DNA of 44,717 nucleotides from Shewanella sp. MBTL60-007 (GCF_019654915.1 NZ_BPET01000051.1:1-44717), one strand, 5' to 3'. Numbered from the stretch's first letter, positions 35,484-44,263 are shown. Numbers and translations: made by a program. Notes: a model not told the origin generated them from the sequence alone.

Positions 35484-38189
35484 ATGAAGATTAAAGTGAT
35501 AGTTTCAGCGGTAGCACTCGCGTTGTCTGTTGGTGCATGTTCTTCGGAGAGCGAAACTGAAGAAGTTACTCATGTTATCTCCCCCACTAAGCAAGAATTA
35601 CCGCCTAGTCAACCAGTAAGTTCTTCTGGCTTGACTCAAGCTTCACTGAAGCAAATTGGTGAGACGCTCGATATTCGCTATCGCGTAGTGACTAACATCC
35701 CTGACGATAATTGTGACCAAGATGCGGCAGATGGACGCTGTTTCTTGGCTGAAATAGTTCTGACTTCTCAAGTCGATATAGACAGTAATGATTGGGCTAT
35801 CTACTACTCCCAAATGCGACCTATTCAAAGCATAGTGGGTGATGAGTTCACTATCACTCGTATTCAAGGTGATCTACATAAAATCACTCCGGCGGCAGGC
35901 TTTAGTGGCATTAAAAAGGGCCAAACTAAAACGATTCAATTTCGCGGTGAGCTATGGCAGTTATCTGAAACTGATGCCATGCCCAACTACTATATCGTTG
36001 CCGATGGTTTAGAGCCTGTCATCATTGCTAGTACTCAGGTATCGGTTGATCCTGAAACTGGTATGGAAGTTCGCCCCTATGTTAGCGCCTTTACCGATAG
36101 TGATAGCCAATATAAGCGCCGTGAAACAGACAAGCTTCAATGGGCAACGACAGAGGTATTATATCGTAATAACCTCAACACGCCTGTCGATGCCAGCCTA
36201 GCAGAAAATACCATTTTACCCACGCCGTCAAAGGTTTCACTGAAAACAGATGCTAAACCTATCTCACTAAAAGATGGAATAAAACTCGAGCTTAATGGCG
36301 TCAGCCTAGATGTTGTAGATGCGGCGTTGCAGCGTTTAGCTCGCATCGGCGTTGAGCAAAGTAACCCTGAGGTTGAAAGTGGTGTTAACACGGCACTGTA
36401 CCCATTAGCTACTGCGAGCATTGAAGGAGAATATCGTCTCGAGATCTCTAGCAATGAGATCAAGATTTTTGCTGCAGATGATGCAGGCTTCTCCTACGGT
36501 TTAGCCTCACTGGCGGCGCTAGTCGATGCTAACACCTTAACGGTTAACCCTATGCTGGTGGAGGATATGCCGCGCTATGATTTTCGTGGCATGCATATCG
36601 ATGTATCACGCAACTTCCATAGTAAGCAGTTGATTCTAGACCTTTTAGATCAGATGGCGGCCTATAAACTTAATAAGTTACATCTACATATGGCTGATGA
36701 CGAAGGTTGGCGCTTGGAGATTGCAGGCCTACCTGAGCTTACGGAGGTAGGAAGTAAGCGCTGTCATGATCTCAATGAAGATACCTGCCTACTACCTCAG
36801 TTAGGCAGTGGTCCCTATAGCGACACTAAGGTTAATGGTTACTATAACAGAGCCGACTATATCGAGATCTTACAGTACGCGGCCGCGAGACAAATACAGG
36901 TGATTCCATCGATGGATATGCCGGGTCATTCGCGAGCGGCGATCAAATCGATGGAAGCGAGAGCTCGCAAGCTAAATGCTCAAGGGAAAGTAGAAGAGGC
37001 AAAGCAATACCTGTTATCTGATAGCCAAGATAAAACTGTCTATTCATCGATTCAGTACTATAACGATAACACCTTGAATGTATGCATGGAGTCGACCTTT
37101 ACCTTTATCGAAAAGGTAATCGATGAAATCGCTAAGTTGCACCAAGCTGCTGGCGTGCCACTGAATCTCTATCACATAGGTGCTGATGAAACGGCTGGAG
37201 CCTGGCTCGAATCCCCGGTATGTAAGGCATTTATCGCCAATAATGATAAAGGCGTGACTAGCATGGAGCAGTTAGGTGCTTACTTTATTGAAAGAACCTC
37301 AAAAATGTTAGCAGATAAAGGCATTGAAGCAGCAGGCTGGAGTGATGGCATGAGCCATACTCGCCCCGAAAATATGCCAAAGCAGGCGCAATCTAATATT
37401 TGGGATGTTATTGCACACGGTGGGCACAAGCGGGCACATCAACAGGCTAACCTTGGTTGGCAGGCAGTGCTGGGGCAACCTGAGGTTCTCTATTTCGACT
37501 TTCCCTATGAAGCCGATCCGAAAGAGCATGGTTACTACTGGGCGAGTCGTAATACTAACTCAAAGAAGATCCATAGTTTTATGACTGGAAACTTGCCTGC
37601 CAATGCCGAGCAATGGACTGATATTGAAAACCTACCTTTTGAAGCCGATGACACCCTAAAAACTGATGAGTCAGGCAAAATGATTAGTGAGCCACTAAAG
37701 GCTACGTTTGGCTTCGCTGGTATTCAAGGTCAGCTTTGGAGTGAGACTGTGCGTAGTGATGAAGTAGCCGAATACATGATGTTTCCTCGTCTGATGATGC
37801 TTGCAGAGCGTGCATGGCACAAGCCTAGTTGGGAAGTGCCATATCAGTACCAAGGTGCTATTTATAATCAGAAAAGCGGCTTCTTCACCAGAGAGATGCG
37901 TCAAGCCCAGGCGAGTGACTGGTACACTGTCGCCAATACTTTAGGTGCTAAAGAGCTATTAAAGCTAGATAAAGCCAATATAGCCTATCGGGTACCCACA
38001 CCTGGAGCAGTCATTAAAGACGGTAAGTTGTTTGCGAACGTTATTTTTCCAGGACTTGAAATAGAGTATCGCGATGCAACAGGAAAGTGGCAGAACTATG
38101 CGGAAGGGGTAAAGGTAACTGCACCTGTTGAAGTGCGTGTTATTGCCGCCGATGGCAAACGTAAAGGCCGAACTCTAGTAATTAAATAA
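35484..38189 (+). CDS. GH20 beta-N-acetylhexosaminidase (chitobiase) lipoprotein
   Basis: Hydrolyses chitobiose and longer chito-oligosaccharides to GlcNAc. The 901-aa precursor has a lipobox SVGAC with Cys19, so it should be membrane-anchored in the periplasm or outer membrane. Domain order: carbohydrate-binding CHB_HEX (about 45-190), GH20b (about 240-345), the GH20 TIM barrel beginning MPRYDFRGMHIDVSRNFHS (about 355-795) and a small C-terminal CHB_HEX_C domain. The catalytic pair is D568-E569 in HIGADETAGAW, the substrate-assisted mechanism signature; the MADDEGWR and WSDGMS blocks are conserved. AGGGA precedes the ATG. It is read alone; operator O3 lies 330 bp upstream. Confidence 0.93.
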   Translation: MKIKVIVSAVALALSVGACSSESETEEVTHVISPTKQELPPSQPVSSSGLTQASLKQIGETLDIRYRVVTNIPDDNCDQDAADGRCFLAEIVLTSQVDIDSNDWAIYYSQMRPIQSIVGDEFTITRIQGDLHKITPAAGFSGIKKGQTKTIQFRGELWQLSETDAMPNYYIVADGLEPVIIASTQVSVDPETGMEVRPYVSAFTDSDSQYKRRETDKLQWATTEVLYRNNLNTPVDASLAENTILPTPSKVSLKTDAKPISLKDGIKLELNGVSLDVVDAALQRLARIGVEQSNPEVESGVNTALYPLATASIEGEYRLEISSNEIKIFAADDAGFSYGLASLAALVDANTLTVNPMLVEDMPRYDFRGMHIDVSRNFHSKQLILDLLDQMAAYKLNKLHLHMADDEGWRLEIAGLPELTEVGSKRCHDLNEDTCLLPQLGSGPYSDTKVNGYYNRADYIEILQYAAARQIQVIPSMDMPGHSRAAIKSMEARARKLNAQGKVEEAKQYLLSDSQDKTVYSSIQYYNDNTLNVCMESTFTFIEKVIDEIAKLHQAAGVPLNLYHIGADETAGAWLESPVCKAFIANNDKGVTSMEQLGAYFIERTSKMLADKGIEAAGWSDGMSHTRPENMPKQAQSNIWDVIAHGGHKRAHQQANLGWQAVLGQPEVLYFDFPYEADPKEHGYYWASRNTNSKKIHSFMTGNLPANAEQWTDIENLPFEADDTLKTDESGKMISEPLKATFGFAGIQGQLWSETVRSDEVAEYMMFPRLMMLAERAWHKPSWEVPYQYQGAIYNQKSGFFTREMRQAQASDWYTVANTLGAKELLKLDKANIAYRVPTPGAVIKDGKLFANVIFPGLEIEYRDATGKWQNYAEGVKVTAPVEVRVIAADGKRKGRTLVIK

Positions 38190-38241
38190 CAACTAAGTAA
38201 CAGGTGTTATCTTGCGCTTGTTAGTAATAACTAAGCCTGAA

Positions 38242-38267
38242 TGTGGCAGCATTAAGGTGTTGCCACA
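38242..38267. terminator. Nested hairpin after the hexosaminidase gene
   Basis: TGTGGCA/TGCCACA with a 12-base loop, enclosed by a partial outer pairing AAGCCTGA with TCAGGC (38283-38288). It lacks a T tract, so termination would be inefficient or factor-dependent. Confidence 0.45.
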
Positions 38268-38302
38268 CTTCCACCCTATTATCAGGCAGGCTTAAAAAAC
38301 AA

Positions 38303-38332
38303 ATGACAACGCTGTCATTATTGTTGTAACAT
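38303..38332 (+). promoter_or_regulatory. nagK promoter with NagR operator O4
   Basis: ATGACAACGCTGTCAT (38303-38318) is the operator. Its first half ATGACA serves as -35, and an 18-bp spacer leads to TAACAT (38327-38332). Transcription would start near 38339, about 85 nt ahead of nagK. It should control nagK-nagA. Confidence 0.75.
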
Positions 38333-38424
38333 GGAGTTAACTTAGTGGGCTTTAGAGACATTTATATGCATAAAGCCCTGACCCATTCTGCATTTAAAGA
38401 ATGAGAACAAAAAAGAGGTCTGTC

Positions 38425-39321
38425 ATGGGCATGAGCCAGGCGAAAGAAGAGTCCCTATATATAGGTATCGATGGTGGTGGCAGCAAATGCCGCGCAACAA
38501 TTTACACTCACGATTATCGCATCCTAGGTACTGGAGTTGCAGGCCGTGCTAATCCGCTTCATGGGCTAGCCCAAACATTTCAGTCAATTGAAGAGTCCAC
38601 ACAGCTAGCCCTTGTTGATGCGGGTCTAAAAGTTAGTGACAGTAAACAACTCGTTGCAGGCCTCGGTTTAGCTGGGGTAAATGTTCCTCGCCTTTATCAA
38701 GACATCGCTAAGTGGCAGCATCCGTTTGCTAGCATGTATCTCACAACTGATCTTCATACGGCTTGTATCGGCGCTCACCAAGGCCAAGAGGGCGCGGTAA
38801 TCATTACTGGTACAGGCTCTTGTGGTTATGCACGCGTTGGTGACCAAGAGTTATTTCTCGGCGGGCATGGATTTGCTTTAGGTGATAAGGGCAGTGGCGC
38901 TTGGCTGGGATTAAAGGCCAGTGAAGCTGCGCTGTTAGACTTAGATGGTTTTGGCGAGAAAACATTACTGACCGAACGATTGATGCAGCACTTTGGGGTC
39001 AATAATGCCCTCGGCATTGTTGAGAACTTGGCGGGGCAATCTTCCAGTACTTATGCCAAGCTTGCCAGAGTCGTGTTTGAATGCGCTCAGCTTAATGACG
39101 GCGTGGCCTTAGATATTGTTCGTGAAGGTGCTGCCTATATCAGTGAATTGGCCAAAAAGTTATTTGGCATAGAACCGCCTCGATTCTCTATGATCGGTGG
39201 TTTAGCCGAACCTCTAGCACCTTGGTTGGCTGAAGATGTATTAGCTAAATTATCTCCTAGTCTGCAGCCGCCAGAGTGGGGCGCAGCCTTTTTTGCTAAA
39301 CAACAGCATAGCAAAGCGTAG
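38425..39321 (+). CDS. nagK: N-acetylglucosamine kinase (BadF/BadG ATPase family)
   Basis: Phosphorylates cytosolic GlcNAc to GlcNAc-6-P. The start at 38425 has AAGAGG 7 bp upstream, giving 298 aa; an earlier in-frame ATG at 38401 has none. The ASKHA fold shows the phosphate-1 loop YIGIDGGGSKCRATIY (about 12-27), VIITGTGSCGYARV (about 130-143) and GDKGSGAWLGLKA (about 154-166), plus RFSMIGGLAEPL near the C terminus. It belongs to the BcrAD_BadFG family used by Shewanella in place of the ROK-type NagK of E. coli. nagA follows 31 bp downstream, so they form an operon. Confidence 0.92.
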   Translation: MGMSQAKEESLYIGIDGGGSKCRATIYTHDYRILGTGVAGRANPLHGLAQTFQSIEESTQLALVDAGLKVSDSKQLVAGLGLAGVNVPRLYQDIAKWQHPFASMYLTTDLHTACIGAHQGQEGAVIITGTGSCGYARVGDQELFLGGHGFALGDKGSGAWLGLKASEAALLDLDGFGEKTLLTERLMQHFGVNNALGIVENLAGQSSSTYAKLARVVFECAQLNDGVALDIVREGAAYISELAKKLFGIEPPRFSMIGGLAEPLAPWLAEDVLAKLSPSLQPPEWGAAFFAKQQHSKA

Positions 39322-39352
39322 CAGGATCACTATTTTAGTAAGTGAGAATAAG

Positions 39353-40486
39353 ATGAAGCAGACGATAATTGCCGACCGCGTATTTGATGGACAGAGATTT
39401 CATACAGATTTAGCCATCACCTTCGAAGATGGTCATATCCTTTCATTCGACACGGCTCATGGTGCAAGTGAATCTCGCGTAAGTGGGCTGATAGTTCCGG
39501 GATTTATTGATGTGCAAGTCAACGGCGGTGGTGGAGTTCTGTTTAATTCCTCACCGAGTGTTGAGGGCATCGAAGCGATAGGTAAGGCTCATGCTAAGTT
39601 TGGTACGACAGCTTATTTACCGACACTTATTACTGATGATGTCGATGTGATGCGTCAGGCGGCCGATGCCGTTGCATTAGCCGTTAAGTCAAACAGCGCT
39701 GGTGTCGTCGGGGTTCACTTCGAGGGGCCGCACCTAAGCGTGCCTAAAAAAGGTGTGCATCCACAATCATATATCAGACGCATCTCCGATGCCGAGCTGG
39801 CAGTTTTTAGTCGCCAAGATCTAGGTATTAAAGTGGTAACGCTTGCACCTGAGAATGTATCACCAGAGGTGATAGAAGCATTAGTGAAGGTGGGAGTTAA
39901 GGTATGTTTAGGTCACTCCAACGCTGATTACGATACTGTAAAAAAGGCGCTCGCAGCTGGTGCGACAGGCTTTACCCATTTATATAATGCGATGTCGGCA
40001 CTGGACTCTAGAAGTCCTGGCATGGTCGGCGCAGCTCTAGAAAGCACAGATGCTTGGTGTGGTTTGATTGTCGATGGCCATCACGTTCACCCTGCTTCAG
40101 CACGAGTAGCAATCAATGCCAAACCTAAAGGCAAGGTCATGTTAGTTACCGATGCAATGCCGCCAGTAGGGTTAGATGATGAGGCGAGTTTTGAATTATT
40201 TGGTACTCAAGTAATAAGAGCAGGCGACAGACTGAATGCCGTGACGGGTGAGCTCGCTGGCTGTGTGCTAGATATGGCAGGAGCTGTAGCTAATACCGTC
40301 AATATGCTAGGGCTAGCACCAGAAGAGGCGTTAAGAATGGCCTCTTTGTATCCTGCCCAGTTCCTTGGCTTAAGTGATAAGATGGGGCAGTTACAAGTAG
40401 GTGGACGTGCCGATATGCTGCTGCTTGATGATAGGTTCCGTGTCCAGCAAACCTACATTGGTGGCGAGTTGGCTTTTAAGAGCTGA
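39353..40486 (+). CDS. nagA: N-acetylglucosamine-6-phosphate deacetylase
   Basis: Removes acetate from GlcNAc-6-P, giving glucosamine-6-P. I use ATG 39353 (MKQTIIADRVFDG; weak AGTGAG upstream), giving 377 aa, the family size. The first metal motif is DVQVNGGG (QxN, as in E. coli), with the zinc Glu in HFEGPHL (near residue 126) and zinc histidines in LGHSNA and FTHLYNAM. The catalytic Asp lies in VTDAMPP. The next enzyme in the pathway, GlcN-6-P deaminase, is not encoded beside it. Confidence 0.95.
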   Translation: MKQTIIADRVFDGQRFHTDLAITFEDGHILSFDTAHGASESRVSGLIVPGFIDVQVNGGGGVLFNSSPSVEGIEAIGKAHAKFGTTAYLPTLITDDVDVMRQAADAVALAVKSNSAGVVGVHFEGPHLSVPKKGVHPQSYIRRISDAELAVFSRQDLGIKVVTLAPENVSPEVIEALVKVGVKVCLGHSNADYDTVKKALAAGATGFTHLYNAMSALDSRSPGMVGAALESTDAWCGLIVDGHHVHPASARVAINAKPKGKVMLVTDAMPPVGLDDEASFELFGTQVIRAGDRLNAVTGELAGCVLDMAGAVANTVNMLGLAPEEALRMASLYPAQFLGLSDKMGQLQVGGRADMLLLDDRFRVQQTYIGGELAFKS

Positions 40487-40513
40487 AATCTCATGCTGTA
40501 ATTTGGTTAAATT

Positions 40514-40556
40514 AAGCCTCAGTTGTGAATACAAACTTAAAAATCACCTGAGGCTT
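40514..40556 (+). terminator. Long-loop hairpin between nagA and nagX
   Basis: AAGCCTCAG and CTGAGGCTT form a perfect 9-bp stem with a 25-base A-rich loop, followed by TGCTTTA. The T tract is poor. It may reduce rather than abolish read-through into nagX, which has no visible operator of its own. Confidence 0.5.
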
Positions 40557-40600
40557 TGCTTTATGTAGACGGCGATAAAAGCGATAACAAGGGTTGTTTA

Positions 40601-41785
40601 ATGACAATAATAATAGATAAACCCCGAGTAAGTACGGCAAGTGCGGTGGCTGAAACGGTTTCCAAGCCGTCAGCAAAGCCTCGGCTCAAGTCATTGGATG
40701 CACTGCGTGGTTTCGATATGTTTTGGATTTTGGGGGGCGAAGCGATTTTTGCCGCTCTATTGCTATTAACGGGATGGGCTGGCTTTAACTGGCTCGACGC
40801 TCAGATGCACCATAGTGCTTGGCACGGTTTTACATTTTACGATTTGATTTTTCCGCTGTTTATTTTCCTGTCTGGCGTTGCCCTAGGCTTATCACCCAAG
40901 CGCTTAGACAAGTTACCCCTACCTCAACGTATACCCTTATATAAACATGCGGTAAAACGCCTATTACTCTTGCTGTTATTTGGTGTGATTTATAACCATG
41001 GTTGGGGCACCGGAGCGCCATTTGCAGTTGGTGACATTCGCTATGCTAGTGTGCTTGGTAGAATCGCCTTTGCATGGTTTTTTTGCGCTCTTTTAGTGTG
41101 GCACACAAGTTTAAGAACTCAGATAGTGACAGCAATATCCGTATTGATTGGCTACGCCTTACTGCAAGCCTTTCCAATGGTAACCTTAGACAGCAGCGGA
41201 GCCTTTAGTCAAACAGGCTCAATTAATGCCGCTGTTGATAATTTATTATTGCCGGGCATAACTTATCAGAACGCTGCTGTGGATCCCGAAGGAATACTTT
41301 CGACGATCCCGGCAGTCGTAAATGGCTTATTTGGTGTCTTTGTGGGGCACTTTATCGTTAAACCTCACGTTAAGGGAGAGTGGTTTAAGGTTGGAGTTTT
41401 AACCATTTCCGGTTTTGGTTTATTGGCGCTAGGCTGGGCGACTTCACCGTGGCTCCCCGTGAATAAAACCTTGTGGACCAGTAGCTTTACTTTGGTGACT
41501 TCGGGCTGGAGCATACTCTTCCTTGCCTTGTTTTACGCCATCATTGATGTAGTTAAGGTGCAGAAGTGGGCGTTTTTCTTTACGGTAATAGGTTGCAACT
41601 CTATCGTTATCTATATTGCGACTAGCATTGTAAATTGGAAGTACACAGCCAGCAGTTTGTTTGGCGGATTAATTTCTTCTTTGCCTAATAATGCTCAAGC
41701 CCTAGCAAGTGTTGTTGCTTTGCTGCTAGTGCAATGGCTAGTGCTTTACTGGATGTATAAGCGCAATATCTTCATTAAGGTTTAA
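40601..41785 (+). CDS. nagX: NagX, putative transmembrane GlcNAc-pathway protein
   Basis: A 394-aa polytopic inner-membrane protein with about ten hydrophobic segments, from ATG 40601 (AAGGG upstream). The opening RLKSLDALRGFDMFWILGGE (about 33-52) is the signature of the DUF5009 / heparan-alpha-glucosaminide N-acetyltransferase-like family; FYDLIFPLFIFLSGVALGLS follows. Genes of this type are conserved in marine GlcNAc loci and called nagX. A transmembrane sugar acetylation or transport-related role has been suggested but not established. It follows nagA by 114 bp, with a hairpin between. Confidence 0.88.
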   Translation: MTIIIDKPRVSTASAVAETVSKPSAKPRLKSLDALRGFDMFWILGGEAIFAALLLLTGWAGFNWLDAQMHHSAWHGFTFYDLIFPLFIFLSGVALGLSPKRLDKLPLPQRIPLYKHAVKRLLLLLLFGVIYNHGWGTGAPFAVGDIRYASVLGRIAFAWFFCALLVWHTSLRTQIVTAISVLIGYALLQAFPMVTLDSSGAFSQTGSINAAVDNLLLPGITYQNAAVDPEGILSTIPAVVNGLFGVFVGHFIVKPHVKGEWFKVGVLTISGFGLLALGWATSPWLPVNKTLWTSSFTLVTSGWSILFLALFYAIIDVVKVQKWAFFFTVIGCNSIVIYIATSIVNWKYTASSLFGGLISSLPNNAQALASVVALLLVQWLVLYWMYKRNIFIKV

Positions 41786-41876
41786 GCTATATAAGTTTAC
41801 ATTTAGCCTCGATTAAGTACTTTTTCAAGGGGAAGGCGAAGAGCACAATAACTTTAAATTCGTGGTTTGAGTAAAA

Positions 41877-41906
41877 ATGACAGCGTTGTCTTTTTCGCCG
41901 TAATGT
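41877..41906 (+). promoter_or_regulatory. nagP promoter with NagR operator O5
   Basis: ATGACAGCGTTGTCTT (41877-41892), one base from the O1 sequence. ATGACA as -35, an 18-bp spacer and TAATGT (41901-41906) give the same geometry as the nagK promoter. A second dyad, TAATGTTT/AAACATTA (41901-41927), overlaps the -10 box and may be an RNA hairpin or another factor's site. Confidence 0.72.
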
Positions 41907-42073
41907 TTTAACATCGGTGAAACATTAGGTTTAAAGTGGCCTGAAGTTGAAACTAAGGTAGAGAATATAAGCAGACAGTCATCTGCATAAGTTAAAGAGA
42001 TAACAATGAAGGGTGGGGTAGCAGTTTAATCTGGTATCATAAAATTAATTACTATAAGAAGCAGGTTTAATAC

Positions 42074-43387
42074 ATGACAGCAACGACTCAGGCTCAAGCT
42101 AGCCCAAAGAGCAGTTTACTGCCTATGACCATTATTGGTGTGTTATTTTTCATCTTCGGATTTGTGACTTGGCTTAACGGCTCGCTGATCCCTTTCCTTA
42201 AAATCATCTGTGAGCTAAACGAATTTCAAGCCTTGTTTGTGACGTTTGCTTTCTATATTGCTTATACCGTGATGGCTCTGCCGATGTCATCAATACTTAA
42301 GAGAACGGGCTACAAAAACGGTATGGCAATTGGCCTAGCGATTATGGTGGTCGGCTCTTTGCTGTTTATCCCTGCGGCGCAGAGTGCAAACTTTATCCTG
42401 TTCCTTGGTGCTTTGTTTGTACTTGGTACGGGCTTAACCATTTTGCAAACCGCATCTAATCCTTACGTAGTGCATATTGGCCCTAAAGAAAGCGCCGCGA
42501 TGCGAATTAGTATCATGGGGCTTATCAATAAAGGCGCAGGGGTTATTGTGCCCATTTTGTTTACGGCGTTAGTGCTGTCAGGCTTTGAAAACTTCACTGC
42601 AGATCACTTAGCTGCGTTAAGCGAAGCAGACCGATTAGCACAAATTAATGAGTTGTCTTCAAGATTGGTTATGCCCTACATCTATATGGCACTCGCGCTG
42701 ACTTTCTTAATTGGTTTAGTTAAGTTCTCATCGCTACCGGAACTAGAGTTTGAGGCCGCTGAAGAGCATCAAGAAAAGGGCAGTATTACCCATTTTCCAC
42801 AGGTAGTACTGGGCGCAGTGGCTTTATTTGCCTACGTCGGTGTTGAAGTGATTGCGGGTGACACTATTGGCTTATACGGTGAAAGTTTAGGGGTTAATAA
42901 CTTTGCTTCGCTGACCTCTTATACCATGGTGTTTATGGTATTTGGTTACATAATCGGTGTGACCTGTATTCCTAAATTTATCAGTCAGGAAAAAGCACTG
43001 CTTGGTTCGGCGCTTGCTGGAATTGTTTGTATTATCGGTGCGGCGTTAGGTTCTCGTGAAAGCACACTTATCGCTGATATTCTTTGGGGATGGAGTGGTA
43101 TTCCGGTGATCCCTGATACGGTAACCTTTGTGGCATTGATGGGATTGGCTCATGCACTCGTTTGGCCTTCAATTTGGCCACTGGCTCTAGAAGGTCTAGG
43201 TAAGTATACAGCTCAAGGTTCTGCATTGCTTATTATGGGGATTTCGGGGGGCGCAATCCTACCGCTAGTATTTGGTAAGGTCGCTTATTTTGCTGACAAT
43301 ACTCAGGTTGCTTATTGGGTTGGTCTACCATGTTATCTATTCATCTTATTCTATGCCCTGAAAGGCCATAAGATGCGTAGCTGGTAA
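42074..43387 (+). CDS. nagP: N-acetylglucosamine permease (MFS, FucP-like)
   Basis: A 437-aa major facilitator with 12 predicted membrane spans. The N-terminal GVLFFIFGFVTWLNGSLIPFLK and the motif LFVLGTGLTILQTASNPYVVHIGP are typical of the FucP-related sugar:H+ symporters; ISGGAILPLVFG near the C terminus matches as well. In Shewanella, NagP replaces the PTS for GlcNAc, consistent with a kinase (NagK) rather than PTS enzymes here. It has its own NagR operator and a terminator 40 bp downstream. AAGCAGG acts as the ribosome binding site. Confidence 0.92.
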   Translation: MTATTQAQASPKSSLLPMTIIGVLFFIFGFVTWLNGSLIPFLKIICELNEFQALFVTFAFYIAYTVMALPMSSILKRTGYKNGMAIGLAIMVVGSLLFIPAAQSANFILFLGALFVLGTGLTILQTASNPYVVHIGPKESAAMRISIMGLINKGAGVIVPILFTALVLSGFENFTADHLAALSEADRLAQINELSSRLVMPYIYMALALTFLIGLVKFSSLPELEFEAAEEHQEKGSITHFPQVVLGAVALFAYVGVEVIAGDTIGLYGESLGVNNFASLTSYTMVFMVFGYIIGVTCIPKFISQEKALLGSALAGIVCIIGAALGSRESTLIADILWGWSGIPVIPDTVTFVALMGLAHALVWPSIWPLALEGLGKYTAQGSALLIMGISGGAILPLVFGKVAYFADNTQVAYWVGLPCYLFILFYALKGHKMRSW

Positions 43388-43426
43388 CATTGAATTAAGA
43401 AGCTCTTGCTTTGCAGGAGCCGTTAC

Positions 43427-43452
43427 AAAGGAGCCTAAGGGCTCCTTTTTGT
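43427..43452 (+). terminator. Intrinsic terminator after nagP
   Basis: The stem GGAGCC/GGCTCC has a TAAG loop and is followed by five T residues. It closes the GlcNAc locus. Confidence 0.85.
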
Positions 43453-43464
43453 TTTCTTGGTAAA

Positions 43465-43880
43465 AGACGGTAAAAACTGAATGAGAGCCGGATACAAGCC
43501 GACAAAAGCTAAGACTGAAAAGCCGGAAAAGCCGGAAAAGCCGGAAAGCAAAGGCGAAATAATAAGAGTTCTGTAGGTCGGCATTTATGCCGTCATTGGT
43601 TTAGTAAGTAGCAAAGTGTTGAGACGGAAAAAACCTAATAAGAGCAGGGTATAGGCCGATAAAAGCCAAGACGGAAAAGCTGAAAGGGCACTGGCGAAAG
43701 GTAAATCATTGTAGATCTGCATGCCGTCATTGGTTTAAGGAAGTAGCAAAGTGTTGAGACGGTAGAAACCTAATAAGAGCAGGGTATAGGTCGATAAAAG
43801 CAAGACTGAAAAGACGGAAAAGCAAAGGCGAAATAATAAGAGCTCTGTAGGTCGGCATTTATGCCGTCATTGGTTTTAAC
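43465..43880. repeat. Degenerate intergenic tandem repeat, three units
   Basis: Three related units begin with AGACGG at 43465, 43622 and 43757 and are about 157, 135 and 124 bp long. Shared blocks include AATAAGAGCAGGGTATAGG, then CGATAAAAGC, then TGCCGTCATTGGTTT near each end; the first two units also end with GTAGCAAAGTGTTG. The hairpin CGGCATTTATGCCG occurs in units 1 and 3 (43579-43592 and 43853-43866) and is decayed in unit 2. Unit 1 also contains a short run of AAAAGCCGG iterations. No ORF or promoter stands out. It resembles a genome-specific interspersed repeat that has expanded locally. Confidence 0.75.
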
Positions 43881-43914
43881 CAAAAGAAACGAGGTACTGT
43901 TAAATTACGAATAC

Positions 43915-43943
43915 AAAAAAGCCACTCAGTGAGTGGCTTTTTT
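43915..43943 (-). terminator. Terminator of the tRNA-Phe/tRNA-Thr transcript
   Basis: The perfect palindrome GCCACTCAGTGAGTGGC is flanked by six A and six T residues. It begins 8 bp beyond the 3' CCA of tRNA-Thr on the minus strand. Confidence 0.9.
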
Positions 43944-43950
43944 GTTTTTA

Positions 43951-44026
<76 letters not shown>

Positions 44027-44078
44027 TTATTTGCTTAACAAGTTAACTAATCAAGTTAGTAAACTCATTAATAAATGT

Positions 44079-44154
44079 TGGTGCCCGAACCCGGAATCGA
44101 ACCAGGGACACGAGGATTTTCAATCCTCTGCTCTACCGACTGAGCTATTCGGGC
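44079..44154 (-). tRNA. tRNA-Phe(GAA)
   Basis: A 76-nt tRNA with encoded CCA. The acceptor stem starts TGCCCGAA on the 5' side, the D-arm is AGCTCAGTCGGTAGAGC, the anticodon loop is TTGAAAA (anticodon GAA) and the T-arm is CCTGGTTCGATTCCGGG. It lies 52 bp upstream of tRNA-Thr copy 1 in the direction of transcription, in one unit. Confidence 0.96.
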
Positions 44155-44234
44155 AACTAAGCGCTACTAATGTATACGTTAGATTTGCTACTTCAAACTG
44201 AGCCTTTAAAGCCCGTCTCGTTTGGAGTGCGCGT

Positions 44235-44263
44235 ATAATATAGGGATGTTTTATAAGGTGCAA
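44235..44263 (-). promoter_or_regulatory. Promoter of the tRNA-Phe/tRNA-Thr unit
   Basis: On the minus strand: TTGCAC (44263-44258), an exact 17-bp spacer and TATTAT (44240-44235), followed by a GC-rich discriminator (ACGCGCACTCC). The GC discriminator is typical of stable-RNA promoters under stringent control by ppGpp. The start would be about 70 nt before tRNA-Phe. Confidence 0.75.

Noticed and set aside
28218..43387. Recent horizontally acquired island
   Set aside because: No integrase, transposase or flanking attachment repeats are seen, codon use looks like the neighbours, and the pathway set is typical of Shewanella. The tRNA genes at the right edge show no integration signature.
43465..43880. 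CRISPR array
   Set aside because: Units are long, vary in length and share most of their sequence rather than alternating identical repeats with unique spacers; no cas genes are present.
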